64,000 bases of DNA, taken from Rhizocola hellebori (lineage in GTDB: Bacteria > Actinomycetota > Actinomycetes > Mycobacteriales > Micromonosporaceae). The position numbers and the translations under genes were made by a program. The number at the start of each line of letters is the position of its first letter. The stretch's first letter is position 1. The notes beneath the pieces were generated by a model. It worked only from the letters and a program-made list of their open reading frames with translations. It searched no databases and had not been told where the DNA came from. Positions 45,736 through 58,221 of the stretch are shown one piece after another. The stretch lies in assembly GCF_016862955.1 (NCBI RefSeq), contig NZ_BONY01000008.1, forward strand, positions 80,352 to 144,351. The letters are read 5' to 3'.

Positions 45736-47037
45736 ATGACCGAGCCGGATACGCATGTCGTCGTGGTGGGCGGCGGGTTCGCCGGGGTGGCTTGCGCGAA
45801 GCGCCTCGCCGGGGAGCAACGGGTCAGTGTCACGCTCGTGGACAAGCATGGCTATCACCAGTTTCAGCCTTTGTTGTACCAAGTGGCGACCGCCGAACTA
45901 GCGCCGGACGACATCCGTTTCGACCTCGAGCACATGTTCCGCAAATACCCCAACGTCACCGTGCGCAAAGCCGAGGCGGTGGCGGTGGATCCGGCGGCGC
46001 CCTCGGTCACGCTGGCCGACGGCAGCAGCCTGGCCGCCGATGTGGTGGTGCTGGGCGCTGGAGCGCAGGCGAACTTCTTTCACACCAAGGGCGCGAGTGA
46101 ACACGCGTTCCCGCTCTACAGCCTCGAAGACGCGGTCCGGGTGCGGTCACGCGTCATGGAGCTGTTCCAGAAGGCCGCTGACGATCCGAAACTGATCGAG
46201 CAGGGGGCGCTGACGTTCGTGGTGGTGGGTGCGGGGCCGACCGGCGTGGAGACGGCCGGCGCGCTCTCAGAACTCATCCATGACGTGATGCCGCATGTGC
46301 ACAAACATCTCGCGGTATCAAGCGCCACCATCATCCTGGTCGATCTCGGCCACGAGCTGCTGGGCGCGTTCTCCTCGCACGCGCACGCCTACGCGGCCAA
46401 GCAGCTGCAACGCCGTGGGGTGCAGCTGCGCCTGGGCGTGCCGGTCAGCGAGGTGGCCGCGGATCAGGTCACCCTCGGCGACGGCACGGTGATCAAGACC
46501 GGGCTGGTGGTGTGGGGTGGTGGCGAGATGGCCGCCGACGTCGCCGGTCATGCCGGGTTCTCGCAGGGCCGGGGCGGGCGTATCGATGTGCAGCCCGATC
46601 TGACCGTGCCCGGATTTCCGGCTGTCTATGCGGTCGGCGATGTCGCCAATATTCCGTTCGGCGATGAGGCGGCCCTGCCGCAGCTGGGCAGTGTGGCGCA
46701 ACAGGCGGGCAAGTGGGCCGCGGAGAACATCCTCTCCGCGGCCGACAGCGGGGTACGCCAGCCGTTCCACTACCGCGACAAAGGGATCATGGCCATGATC
46801 GGGCGCAAGGCCGCCGTGGCCGAGGTCGGCGCGCACCGGCACGAGATCCACGGGCGGTTTGCCTTCGCCGCCTGGCTTGGCGTGCACATGGAGCTGCTGG
46901 GCAACATCGGTGCCGAGCTCAAAACCTATGTCGCGTGGGCGGAGGACTTCTATCTGCGCCCTCACCACAGGTCGGCGGCACTGCTGGATCCATCGCAGAT
47001 CGACACCCCGCGCCTCAACCAAGACCAGGAGAGCTGA
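45736..47037 (+). CDS. Type II NADH dehydrogenase-like FAD-dependent oxidoreductase
   Basis: The 433-residue protein has an FAD-binding Rossmann motif (VVVVGGGFAGVACAKRLA), an NAD(P)-binding motif (VVVGAGPTGVETAGALSE) and the C-terminal FAD block FPAVYAVGDVANIP. The block QPLLYQVATAELAPDDIR is typical of Ndh-type enzymes. It probably passes electrons from NAD(P)H to quinone at the membrane without pumping protons. A gggggag site precedes ATG 45736. It overlaps the downstream zwf gene by one base. Confidence 0.88.
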   Translation: MTEPDTHVVVVGGGFAGVACAKRLAGEQRVSVTLVDKHGYHQFQPLLYQVATAELAPDDIRFDLEHMFRKYPNVTVRKAEAVAVDPAAPSVTLADGSSLAADVVVLGAGAQANFFHTKGASEHAFPLYSLEDAVRVRSRVMELFQKAADDPKLIEQGALTFVVVGAGPTGVETAGALSELIHDVMPHVHKHLAVSSATIILVDLGHELLGAFSSHAHAYAAKQLQRRGVQLRLGVPVSEVAADQVTLGDGTVIKTGLVVWGGGEMAADVAGHAGFSQGRGGRIDVQPDLTVPGFPAVYAVGDVANIPFGDEAALPQLGSVAQQAGKWAAENILSAADSGVRQPFHYRDKGIMAMIGRKAAVAEVGAHRHEIHGRFAFAAWLGVHMELLGNIGAELKTYVAWAEDFYLRPHHRSAALLDPSQIDTPRLNQDQES

Positions 47038-48448
47038 TGAGCGTCACCGATTCCACATCCGTAGCGGCCAAGCCCGCGGAGGTGTTCGTCATCTTCGGGA
47101 TCAGCGGCGACCTGGCGAAGGTGATGACCTTCCACTCGCTGTACCGGCTCGAAGCCCGCGGTCTGCTCGACTGCCCGATCATCGGGGTGGCGGTGGACAA
47201 GTGGAGCCAGGACGACCTGCATGAGCATGCGCGGGTGGCGATCCTCAGCGGCGGGGAGAAGATAGACGACGAGGTGTTCGACCGGCTGACCGGCCGGATG
47301 TCTTATATCCCAGGCGATTTCGGGGACGCGGACACCTACCGCAGGGTCGGCGCGGCCATCGGCGATGTCGCCACACCCGTGTTCTACCTGGAGATCCCGC
47401 CGTTCCTATTCGGCACCGTCATCAAAGGCCTCGCCGATGCGGGGCTGGTACGCGGCGGACGGGTAGTGGTGGAAAAGCCGTTCGGCCACGACCTGGCCTC
47501 GGCCAAGGAACTCGCGGACGAGCTGCACCGCAGCGTGCCCGAGCCGCAGCTGTTCCGGATAGACCACTTCCTCGGCAAGCTCGGCTCAGACGAGCTGCAG
47601 TACCTCAGGTTCGCCAACACCATCCTGGAACCGATCTGGAATCGCAGCTTCGTCGAGTCGGTGCAGCTGACCATGGCCGAGAGCTTCGGCGTGGAGGATC
47701 GCGGCCACTTCTACGATCCGGTCGGGGCGCTGCGCGATGTGGTGGTCAACCATCTGATGCAGCTGCTGTCGATCGGGGCGATGGAGGCGCCGGCCGGCCC
47801 TGACCCGGACACGGTCAAGAACGCGCAAGTGGCGCTCTGGAAGGCGGTCGCCACTGCGGACCCGGCCCACTACGTGCGCGGGCAGTACGACGGCTACCAG
47901 CAGATCGCCGGAGTGGCGGCCGGTTCGACGACGGAAACCTATGCCGCCCTTCGCTTGGACATCGACAACTGGCGCTGGTCCGGGGTGCCGTTCTTCATCC
48001 GCACCGGCAAGTGCCTGCCGCTGACCCAGACCGAGCTGCGGCTGGTCTTCCGGCGCCCGCCACGCCTGGGCACCCAGCTTCCGTTCCACCGTGCGCCCGA
48101 GGCGAACCAGATTGTCATCAGGCTCGATCCGAGCACCGGGGTGCGGTTCCGGTTGGAGGCCCGCCCTGCCGACGCGCCCGACCCGGACACCATCACCCTG
48201 GACCGCGAATTCGCTAAGGAGGGCGCAAGCGCGCCCGCACCTTACGAGGTGCTGCTGCACGCGGCACTCGTGGGCGACAGCACCCGGTTCACCCGCCAGG
48301 ACGGTGTGGAGGAAACCTGGCGCATCATGCAGCCGCTGCTCGACGCGCCGTCGCCGGTGCAGCCCTATGCCAAAGGCAGCATGGGCCCGGCCGCGGCCGA
48401 TCAGCTTATCGCCGAATTCGGTGGCTGGCACAAGCCTTGGAGCAACTG

Positions 48449-48449
<1 letters not shown>
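47037..48449 (+). CDS. zwf: Glucose-6-phosphate 1-dehydrogenase
   Basis: The 470-residue protein has an N-terminal nucleotide-binding loop (FVIFGISGDLAKVM), the active site RIDHFLGK (residues 174-181, catalytic His177) and VEKPFGHDLASA. It catalyses oxidation of glucose-6-phosphate to 6-phosphogluconolactone with NADP or NAD. The conserved Tyr of RIDHYLGK is Phe, a conservative change. Its start overlaps the previous stop (TGATG), and its stop likewise overlaps the GH15 gene, so it is tightly coupled to both. Confidence 0.95.
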
Positions 48450-50346
<1,897 letters not shown>

Positions 50347-50350
<4 letters not shown>

Positions 50351-51951
50351 ACGGGGCATTCGACGTCATCATCGTTGGCACGGGTGCCGGGGGCGGCACC
50401 CTGGCCCGGCACTTGGCGTCCTCGGGTAAACGGATCCTGCTGCTGGAACGCGGTGACTGGCTGCCGCGCGAGCCGCAGAACTGGTCCACGGCAGACGTTT
50501 TCGTCGACAACCGCTATATCTCGCCGGACACCTGGGTGGACGGCAAGGGCAAGACGTTCCAGCCGCAGGTTCACTATTTCGTCGGTGGCGCCACCAAACT
50601 GTATGGCGCGGCCCTTTACCGGATGCGCGCCGAAGACTTCGGCCTGCTGCGTCATATGGACGGGATCTCACCGGCGTGGCCGATCGATTACGCGGACATG
50701 GAGCCCTATTACACCGCGGCCGAGCAGATGTACCAGGTGCACGGCGCCCGGGGCGAGGACCCGACCGAGCCGCCGGCCAGCGGGCCTTACCCGTTCCCGG
50801 CGGTGTCGCACGAGCCGCGCATCCAACAGCTGCACGACGACCTGGCCAGGGCGGGGTACCACCCCTTCCATGCGCCATGCGGGATCATGCTCAACGAGGC
50901 GAACATGCCCTACAGCGCGTGTGTGCGCTGCCCGACGTGTGACGGCTTCCCGTGTCTGGTGCATGCGAAGTCCGATGCCGAGGTGCTCGGGGTGCGGCCC
51001 GCGCTGGAGCACAGCAATGTGACCCTGCTGACCAACGCCGAAGCCGTCAAGCTGGAGACCAACGCGGCCGGCACCGCCGTCACCACGGTGGTGGTGGAGC
51101 ACGACGGGCATGAGGAACGCTACGAGGGCCACCTCATCGTGGTGTCGGCGGGCGCGGCCAACTCGGCCAAGCTGCTGCTGCGATCCGCCAATGACAAGCA
51201 CCCCAACGGTTTGGCCAACAGCTCAGACCAGGTCGGGCGAAACTACATGTTCCACGACAGCCAGGCGGTGCTCGCCCTGTCCAAGGAACCGAACCCGACC
51301 GTGTTCCAGAAGACGCTGGGCATCAACGATTTCTACTTCAGCGGGCCGGACTTCGACTATCCCATGGGCAACATCCAGATGATCGGCAAGTCGCAGGCGG
51401 CCATGTTCCGCGGCGAGAAACCCATCGAGACCAAGCTCGCCCCGACCTGGGCGCTGCGCGATGTGGCCACCCACGCGGTGGACTTCTGGCTGTCGACCGA
51501 GGACCTGCCCCGGGCCGAAAACCGGGTCACCGTCGACAAGGACGGACGGGTCAACCTCGCCTACACGCCCAGCAACCCCAGCGCCGCCAAGCAGCTTTAC
51601 CATCAGCTCAAGTCGATGCTGGGCAGCCTGGGCATGCACCCGGAACATCTGGTGCACCGCTTCGCGTACATGAAGAGCGACATCCCGATCGCCGGGGTCG
51701 CCCATCAGGCGGGCACCTGCCGTTTCGGCCGCGACCCGGCCACCTCGGTGCTCGACACCGACTGCCGCGCCCACGAGCTGGACAACCTCTATGTCGTGGA
51801 CACCAGCTTCTTTCCCAGCATCAGCGCGGTGAACCCGGCATTGACCGCGATGGCCAACGCCATCCGCGTCGGCGACCACCTGCTGCAGCGGCTGGCCGCC
51901 ACCGCGACCGGAGCCAAGAAAGCAGGCCCTGCCGCCAACGGCAGCCGCTGA
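50347..51951 (+). CDS. GMC-family FAD-dependent oxidoreductase
   Basis: The 534-residue protein has the FAD motif IIVGTGAGGGTLARHLASSG and the substrate-domain blocks GATKLYGAALYRMRAEDF and GAANSAKLLLRS. It ends with the GMC C-terminus VAHQAGTCRFGRD and SAVNPALTAMANA, which carries the catalytic His/Asn pair. A Cys pair in CVRCPTCDGFPC could bind a metal. Substrates in the family are sugars, alcohols or sterols; here a sugar is favoured by the neighbours. Coupled to GH15 by ATGA. Confidence 0.88.
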
Positions 51952-51952
51952 C

Positions 51953-53143
51953 ATGGCGACCCGCGCACAGAACGCGGTGGTCTACGGCGCCGCCGCTGTG
52001 CAGGGAATCGTGCTGGTCACCTTTCCGGCGGCCAGCACGATCCTCACCGGGCCCGCCTACTACGGGCTGTCCAGCACCAAATACGGCTTCCTGTTCCTGC
52101 CACAGGTGATCCTCGCGATCACGACCTCGCTGGCGGGCGCATGGCTCAGCTCCCGCGCTGGGACGAAGCCTATCTATCTCGCCGGTCTCGGCTGCGGCCT
52201 GCTGGCGATGGTGCTTCTGCTTATCAGCCAGCGCTACATGGCCGACGAAGCAGTCGCCTACCCGCTGCTGCTTGCCGCCACGGCGTTCGTGGGTGCCGGA
52301 TTCGGGCTGACCGTGCCCACCTTGAACTTGCTGACCGCCGCCTTCCACCCAGCCCGCGTCGACGCCTCGGTGCTGGTGCTCAACGCCGTGCTCGGCATCG
52401 GCACCGTGCTGGCCCCGGTGTTCGTCGCCATCTTTGTCGGCCTTGGCTTCTGGCAAGGACTGCCCATCACGTCGGCGGTGATGCTGGCGATACTCATCGC
52501 GGTCAGCGCGCGCCTGCAGTTGAGCGCCGGCGCCCGCCGCACCGCAAGCCAGCGCAGCACGCGCACCCCGATACCGGCCCGGTTCTGGATCTATGCGGTC
52601 TTCGCCGTGCTCTACGGCATCTGCGAGACGGTCAACGGCAACTGGGCCCAGCTGGACATGACCGGCACCCACGACGCCTCCACGACGCAGGCATCGCTCG
52701 CGCTGACCGCGTTCTGGGCGATGGTCACCCTCGGCCGGGTCCTGTTCGCCTTGGTGCAGAAGCACTTCCCGCCCGCGCGGACCTTCCATTTGCTCCCGTT
52801 CGCGCTCACCGCGATATTCGTGCTGATCGCCATCCTGCCCAAGGGTTCGCCGGGGTGGGCCATCGCCGCCTTCGGGCTCGCCGGCCTCGGCTGCTCTGCG
52901 CTGCTGCCCCTGACGATCAGCTTCGGCCAGGAAGAACTCACCGCGCTCTCCGCCACCATCGCCGGCGGTGTCATCGCCTGCTATCAGCTCGGCTACGGGA
53001 TCGCCGCGTTCGGCGTCGGCCCGCTGCTGGATGCCGGGGTGAAACTACCGGCCGTCTACGCCGCCGCGGCGGCGGTGGCCGCCGCGATGGGCCTGCTGTC
53101 TTTCGTGGTGAGCCGCCGCCCGCAAATGAACCCCGCCACCTGA
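51953..53143 (+). CDS. MFS transporter
   Basis: The 396-residue protein has about twelve helices in two sets of six, with a basic cytoplasmic loop in the middle (GARRTASQRSTRTPIP). It starts one base after the GMC stop codon, so it belongs to the same operon. Loop motif A is weak (SSRAGTKPIYLAG). The substrate is not evident; a sugar or sugar acid would fit the cluster. It ends before an 86-bp gap that probably contains the cydA promoter. Confidence 0.85.
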   Translation: MATRAQNAVVYGAAAVQGIVLVTFPAASTILTGPAYYGLSSTKYGFLFLPQVILAITTSLAGAWLSSRAGTKPIYLAGLGCGLLAMVLLLISQRYMADEAVAYPLLLAATAFVGAGFGLTVPTLNLLTAAFHPARVDASVLVLNAVLGIGTVLAPVFVAIFVGLGFWQGLPITSAVMLAILIAVSARLQLSAGARRTASQRSTRTPIPARFWIYAVFAVLYGICETVNGNWAQLDMTGTHDASTTQASLALTAFWAMVTLGRVLFALVQKHFPPARTFHLLPFALTAIFVLIAILPKGSPGWAIAAFGLAGLGCSALLPLTISFGQEELTALSATIAGGVIACYQLGYGIAAFGVGPLLDAGVKLPAVYAAAAAVAAAMGLLSFVVSRRPQMNPAT

Positions 53144-53229
53144 TCACCCTAGAAAGCTACAAACCCGTCGAAACATCTCCAAGATTGGCATGATCAGACC
53201 ATGAGAGGCATGAGCAGGCGGAGGCGGAC

Positions 53230-54621
53230 ATGTCCAATCTAGATCTCGCGCGCCTGCAGTTCGCGATGACGTCGATCTACCACTTCCTGTTCGTGCCCGT
53301 CACGATCGGGCTCGCCTTCCTGACCGCCGTGTTGCACACGGTTTGGCATCGCAGCGGCCGCGACGAGTACCTGAGGCTGACCAAGTTTTTCGGCACCTTG
53401 CTGGTCATCAACGTGGCCGTCGGCGTGGTGACCGGGCTGGTGCAGGAGTTCCAGTTCGGGATGGACTGGTCGGCGTATTCGCGCACGGTCGGTGATGTGT
53501 TCGGTGCCCCGCTTGCCATGGAAGGGCTGGGCGCGTTCTTCCTCGAGTCGGTCTTCCTCGGGTTGTGGATTTTCGGGTGGAACAAGCTTTCCCGCCGCGT
53601 GCATCTGCTCACGATCTGGGCGGTGGCGGTGGGCGCGGCCGGGTCCGCGGCGTTCATCATGGCCGCGAACTCGTGGATGCAGCACCCGGTCGGCTATGAG
53701 ATCAACCCCACCACCGGGCGGCCGCAGCTCAACAACATCTGGGCGGTGATGACCAACCCCGTTTTCCTTTGGGGGTACGCGCATGTGCTGCTCGCCGCGC
53801 TGGTGACCGCGTCGGCGGTGATGCTGGCCGTGTCCGCCTGGCACTTGCGCCGCAAATCGCACCCGGAAGTGTTCGCCCGCTCGGCGAAGCTCGCCCTCAT
53901 CGTGCTGGCACCGGCCATGATGTTCAACATGTTCGTCGGCAGCGAACTCGGTGTCGTGGAAGGCAAATACCAGCCGATGAAAATCGCCGCCGCGGAGGCG
54001 CAATGGACCACGTGCCAGCCGTGCTCGTTTTCCATCTTCCAGATCGGCGGCGGGAAGAACGATCAGACGCCGACGCAGATCATCGAGATCCCGCACCTGC
54101 TGTCCCTGCTGGCCACCAATCACTGGAACGGCCAGGTATTGGGCCTCAACGAGGTCAACGCCCAATACCAGCAGCAGTATGGGCCGGGTGACTACGTGCC
54201 CAACGTGTTCATCCAATACTGGTCGATGCGGGTGATGGCCTACTCCGCGGTGCTCGTTCTGCTGGTTGCGCTGTGGGGGCTGTGGTTGATGTGGCGCAAG
54301 CGTTTGGAGTCGGCGCGGCGATTCCTGTGGGTGGCGGTGTGGGCGGCGGTCCTGCCGTTCGTGATGAACACCGCCGGCTGGTTGCTTACCGAAAGCGGCC
54401 GGCAGCCGTGGATCGTGCAGGGGCTCATGCTGACCAAGCAGGGCGTCTCCCCCTCGGTGAGCGCCACCACGGTCGCGATCAGTCTCATCGTCTTCTTTTT
54501 GCTCTACGCGGCGCTTGCGGTCGTCGCGGTGACGCTGATGATGCGCTACGCGCGCAAGACCCTGCCGCCGGCCACCGCGGACGACGACGCGCGGACTCCT
54601 GATCCCGCCCCGATCTACTGA
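53230..54621 (+). CDS. cydA: Cytochrome bd quinol oxidase subunit I
   Basis: The 463-residue protein has the N-terminal SIYHFLFVPVTIGLAFL with His18 (haem b595 ligand position). A second ligand-type His lies in WGYAHVLLAALVTAS, and the signature ESGRQPWIVQG is near 390. The quinol loop is short, as in actinobacterial enzymes. With CydB it reduces O2 to water using quinol, with high affinity, and supports growth at low oxygen. It may take quinol made by the NDH-2-like enzyme upstream. No cydDC assembly genes are in view. Confidence 0.95.
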   Translation: MSNLDLARLQFAMTSIYHFLFVPVTIGLAFLTAVLHTVWHRSGRDEYLRLTKFFGTLLVINVAVGVVTGLVQEFQFGMDWSAYSRTVGDVFGAPLAMEGLGAFFLESVFLGLWIFGWNKLSRRVHLLTIWAVAVGAAGSAAFIMAANSWMQHPVGYEINPTTGRPQLNNIWAVMTNPVFLWGYAHVLLAALVTASAVMLAVSAWHLRRKSHPEVFARSAKLALIVLAPAMMFNMFVGSELGVVEGKYQPMKIAAAEAQWTTCQPCSFSIFQIGGGKNDQTPTQIIEIPHLLSLLATNHWNGQVLGLNEVNAQYQQQYGPGDYVPNVFIQYWSMRVMAYSAVLVLLVALWGLWLMWRKRLESARRFLWVAVWAAVLPFVMNTAGWLLTESGRQPWIVQGLMLTKQGVSPSVSATTVAISLIVFFLLYAALAVVAVTLMMRYARKTLPPATADDDARTPDPAPIY

Positions 54622-54628
54622 GGAAGCA

Positions 54629-55633
54629 ATGACACTCGCCGACTTCTGGTTCATCGCCATCACCGTGCTGTGGATGGGCTTTTTCATCCTGGAAGGCTTC
54701 GACTTCGGCGTGGGCATGCTGCACGGCCCGGTGGGCAAGGACGAGGCCGGGCGGCGCGCAGCCATCGCCACGATCGGCCCGCTTTGGGACGGCAACGAGG
54801 TCTGGCTCGTCGTGGCCGGCGCGGCCATCTTCGCGGCCTTCCCCGGCTGGTACGCCACCATGTTCTCCGGTCTCTACCTGGCCATGGTGCTCCTGCTCGT
54901 CGCGCTTATCCTGCGCGGGACCTCGTTCGAGTTCCGCAGCAAAGCTTCCAGCCAGCGCTCGCGCGACACTTTCTCGCACCTGCTGACGATCGCCAGCGCG
55001 GTGGCCCCGTTCCTGCTCGGCGTCGCCCTGGGTGATCTGCTGGTGGGGCTGCCCATCGGCGCCGATCAGGAGTTCACCGGCACCTTCCTGGACCTGTTGC
55101 AGCCCTACGCATTGTTCGTGGGTATCACGTTCGTGGTCCTCGCGGCGATGCACGGCGCCACCTTCCTGACCCTGAAAACCACCGGCGAGGTACGCGAACG
55201 TGCGGCCCGTCTGGCGCGGCGCATCGCCCCGGTCGCCGCCGTCGTCGTGCTGATCTTCGCGATCTGGACCCACGCCACCGCGGGCAAAGGCTTCTTCCCC
55301 AACGTCATCGAGATCGCGGTGGTCCTCGCCGTGCTCGCCGCGGCCTGGCTCATCAAGGAAAACCGCGAAGGCTGGGCCTTCACCATCACCACCATCGCCA
55401 TGGCCAGCACCGTGCTGGCCATCTTCACCGACCTCTACCCCCGCGTCATGGTGTCCTCAACGAGCGCGGCCTACAGCCTCACCGTGGCCAACACCGCGTC
55501 GGGCTCCTACGCCCTGAAGGTGATGACGGTGGTACTGGTGGTCTTCCTTCCCGCCGTCCTGATCTACCAATCCTGGACCTATCACGTCTTCCGCCAGCGC
55601 ATCAGCCATCACGACCTGCGCGGCGACGACTGA
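54629..55633 (+). CDS. cydB: Cytochrome bd quinol oxidase subunit II
   Basis: The 334-residue membrane protein has the CydB start LADFWFIAITVLWMGFFIL followed by EGFDFGVGML. The blocks GPLWDGNEVWLVVAGAAIFA and FPGWYATMFSGLYLAMVLLL are also typical. It begins eight bases after cydA with gaggaag as ribosome-binding site, so both subunits come from one message. No small CydX-type ORF is evident downstream; the antiporter gene follows after two bases. Confidence 0.95.
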   Translation: MTLADFWFIAITVLWMGFFILEGFDFGVGMLHGPVGKDEAGRRAAIATIGPLWDGNEVWLVVAGAAIFAAFPGWYATMFSGLYLAMVLLLVALILRGTSFEFRSKASSQRSRDTFSHLLTIASAVAPFLLGVALGDLLVGLPIGADQEFTGTFLDLLQPYALFVGITFVVLAAMHGATFLTLKTTGEVRERAARLARRIAPVAAVVVLIFAIWTHATAGKGFFPNVIEIAVVLAVLAAAWLIKENREGWAFTITTIAMASTVLAIFTDLYPRVMVSSTSAAYSLTVANTASGSYALKVMTVVLVVFLPAVLIYQSWTYHVFRQRISHHDLRGDD

Positions 55634-55635
55634 AC

Positions 55636-56820
55636 ATGGACAGCCTCACCCGCGGCATCGACACGCTGATCGCCATCGCGATCGTCGCCACACTCGCGCC
55701 TTTCCTGGCCGCGGCGGTGCCCGGAAAGCGGGTGCCGCAGGTCGTCATCCTGATAATCGGCGGAATCATCATCGGGCCGCAGGTCCTCGGGCTGGCCGAA
55801 ACCGCCAGCGTCGAGCTTTTCGCCAATGTGGGCCTCGGTTTCGTTTTTCTTTTCGCCGGGTACGAGCTCGACCCGCTCCTGTTCCGGGCGCGCTACGGGC
55901 GCAATGCCGTGCTGGCGTGGGTCATCGCGGCCGTGCTAGCCCTGGCCGTGGTCGGCATTTTGGAAGCGGCCGGGCTCGTCCACGCCTTCGTCCCGGTCTC
56001 GATCGCGTTGACCACCACCGGATTGGGCACGCTGCTGCCGATCCTGCGGGACAACGACATGCTCTCGGGAGAGTTCGGCAAATACATCGTCGCCGCCGGG
56101 GCCACCGGCGAGTTCCTGCCCATTGTGGCGGTGGCCATTTTTCTGGGTACCACCAGCAGTGTCGCCGCGATCGTATCGCTGCTGATGATCGGCGGCCTGG
56201 CCGCTGTCTTCGCGTTGGCACCGCGCCTGATTCACAGCACCACGATCACCCGCATCCTGATCGCCGGAGAACATGCCACCTCGCAGACCACGCTGCGGCT
56301 GACCGTGCTGCTGTTGCTTGTGCTGCTTGGGTTCGCGGCCCGCTTCGGTCTCGACATCGTGCTCGGGGCCTTCATCGCCGGTCTGGTGCTGCGCCGCTGG
56401 GCGCCCGGCCACGTGCACTCGCTCGAGGAAAAGCTCGACGCGGTCGGGTACGGGTTCTTCATCCCCATCTTCTTCGTCTCCTCCGGCATGGCCCTGGACA
56501 TCGACTCCATCGCCGCCGCGCCGCTGCGTCTGCTCGCCTTCTTCCTGCTGCTGCTGGTAATCCGCGGCCTGCCCGCGCTGCTGGTCTACCGCCGCACACT
56601 CAACACGACACAGCGCCGCCAGATGGTCTTCATCACCGCGACCACACTGCCGATGCTCGTCGCGCTGGCCCACATCGGCCTGGCCAACGGAACAATGCTG
56701 CCCGAGAACGCCGCCGCGCTGGTCGGGGCAGGCGTCCTGTCGGTGCTGGTCTTCCCGGCCGTCGCCGTAGCGATCGGCTCACACACCCGGCCACAGCCCG
56801 CCCCCGCCAAGCCCGGGTAA
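55636..56820 (+). CDS. Cation/proton antiporter (CPA2/Kef-type membrane domain)
   Basis: The 394-residue protein has about twelve helices and the Na/H exchanger blocks VPQVVILIIGGIIIGPQVLG, LFANVGLGFVFLFAGYELD and DIVLGAFIAGLVLRRWA. No TrkA-N regulatory domain follows, unlike full Kef proteins. It begins two bases after cydB, so it is translated with the oxidase. Linking proton/cation exchange to a bd oxidase could help balance pH or ion load when respiration is altered; this is inference. Confidence 0.85.
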   Translation: MDSLTRGIDTLIAIAIVATLAPFLAAAVPGKRVPQVVILIIGGIIIGPQVLGLAETASVELFANVGLGFVFLFAGYELDPLLFRARYGRNAVLAWVIAAVLALAVVGILEAAGLVHAFVPVSIALTTTGLGTLLPILRDNDMLSGEFGKYIVAAGATGEFLPIVAVAIFLGTTSSVAAIVSLLMIGGLAAVFALAPRLIHSTTITRILIAGEHATSQTTLRLTVLLLLVLLGFAARFGLDIVLGAFIAGLVLRRWAPGHVHSLEEKLDAVGYGFFIPIFFVSSGMALDIDSIAAAPLRLLAFFLLLLVIRGLPALLVYRRTLNTTQRRQMVFITATTLPMLVALAHIGLANGTMLPENAAALVGAGVLSVLVFPAVAVAIGSHTRPQPAPAKPG

Positions 56821-56822
56821 TC

Positions 56823-56890
56823 GCTTACCCCACGCGCGCCGCGCCCGGGGTAAGCCGGTCAGCCCAACGCCCGCCGCGCCCGGGGTAAGC
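56823..56890. repeat. Inverted and direct repeats between convergent genes, probable terminator
   Basis: gcttacccc (56823-56831) is the exact complement of ggggtaagc (56847-56855). A 24-bp segment ending in that arm (56832-56855) recurs at 56867-56890 with one mismatch, so the left arm could pair with either copy. The structure fills the 78-bp gap between the antiporter stop and the DUF2254 stop, fitting a bidirectional terminator with a duplicated arm. Confidence 0.6.
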
Positions 56891-56898
56891 GGGTCGGG

Positions 56899-58221
56899 CT
56901 AGCGCTCGTCGGGGCCGCCGATGCCTTGCCGGTCGGGTTGCCGGGCGAACTGCCGCTCCTCGGAGTCCGGGAAATGGGCGGTGACCGTCCGGTCCAGGCG
57001 GGCCAGTTCGGCCTCCACCGCCGGCCGGCAAGCCGGATCGACGATATCGTTGAGCCCCTCCAGCATGGCTTTGAGACGCCGGCATACCTGAATCGACTCA
57101 CCTCCGTACTCCCGGATCTCGGTCACGGCCAGCCTCAGGTAGTCCTCGAAAGTCCGGACCGGCACGACCAGCCGGACAGTCCCGTTCGGGTCGGTCGCCA
57201 CCAGATGCTGCTGCTGGTCCAGATCAGGTGCCAGACCTCGAATGAGCGCCTCGATCTGGTTGATGAGCTGCACAGCCGTGGTAGGATCGTTGACCGCGGG
57301 CGACAGCGCCCGGATGGCGATGTCCACCATGATGCGCAGGGCGAAGGCCGGATCGTCCTCAATGGAGCGTTCCTGTCCCAGGGCGATCATTCCGGCCACA
57401 ACCCGCGCGTCGGGCAACTGCTCTGCCGGGTGAATGTTCACGACTGGAAACCCGGACGGCACAAAGTCTCCCACCGAGCATCTCATCTCGATGGCGCAGC
57501 CGTACTTTACGGCCATGCCGACCAGGCCGTGCAGGTTGATCGCGTGCAGCGCGCCGCCCTCGCCCAGCCCGACCACCATCACCGGATCGCTTGCAGCCAA
57601 AGGATTCGGAGCGCGCGCGATGGTCACGCCGGCCGCCGCCGCGCCACGGATCGCATGTCTGCCCTCCTGCAAGCCCCGCCGTCCCACCATGTCGCCCACA
57701 GATACCGGACGCAGGTTGTGAACGAACCGGTCGAGATACAAAAGCAGCAGAATGAGATTGACGATGAACGCCAGACCCGCCACCGACACGCCCAGACTCG
57801 GCACGGAACTGTTGGTGATCCCACGCAGCACGGCGAAGGCGAAGGTCACCGTGCCCACAAACGACGCCAGGGTAAGCTTTTGCAGCCGATCCCGGTACCA
57901 CAGACGCATAAATCTTGGAGACAACGTGCCGGTGGCCATCTGCACCACCAGCACACCAATCGTCACCACGAAGCCGAACAACCCCACCATGGCCGCGATG
58001 ATCGTCGTCAGCACCCCACTCGCGGTGCCGGCCGAGTACTGCCAGGCTGTGGGCAGGCGGGCGACCGGGTCATGCCACGCGTCGGCGGAACCCAACACCG
58101 CCCCGAGCACGGCTCCGAGCAGGGGGATGACCCACAGGCTGCCGATGAGCCGCTGGCGCAGCTGAAACCTGCGCGCCCAGGAAAACACGGAAGGACGGCC
58201 AAGTGAGGACGTGGTCACCAT
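56899..58221 (-). CDS. DUF2254 family membrane protein
   Basis: The 440-residue protein has about four N-terminal helices (SLWVIPLLGAVLGAVLGSAD, TTIIAAMVGLFGFVVTIGVL, and two more to residue 165). A soluble C-terminal domain follows with AVKYGCAIEMRCSVGDFVP and ALRIMVDIAIRALSPAVNDP, plus TTAVQLINQI. These are characteristic of DUF2254. Function unknown. An ATG at 58221 is chosen because conservation begins near VTTSS; the frame extends upstream to 58293. Confidence 0.85.
   Translation of the reverse strand: MVTTSSLGRPSVFSWARRFQLRQRLIGSLWVIPLLGAVLGAVLGSADAWHDPVARLPTAWQYSAGTASGVLTTIIAAMVGLFGFVVTIGVLVVQMATGTLSPRFMRLWYRDRLQKLTLASFVGTVTFAFAVLRGITNSSVPSLGVSVAGLAFIVNLILLLLYLDRFVHNLRPVSVGDMVGRRGLQEGRHAIRGAAAAGVTIARAPNPLAASDPVMVVGLGEGGALHAINLHGLVGMAVKYGCAIEMRCSVGDFVPSGFPVVNIHPAEQLPDARVVAGMIALGQERSIEDDPAFALRIMVDIAIRALSPAVNDPTTAVQLINQIEALIRGLAPDLDQQQHLVATDPNGTVRLVVPVRTFEDYLRLAVTEIREYGGESIQVCRRLKAMLEGLNDIVDPACRPAVEAELARLDRTVTAHFPDSEERQFARQPDRQGIGGPDER

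Noticed and set aside
53239..54861. 540-residue minus-strand frame across cydA
   Set aside because: Antisense to cydA, His/Arg/Gln-rich low-complexity text with no domain.
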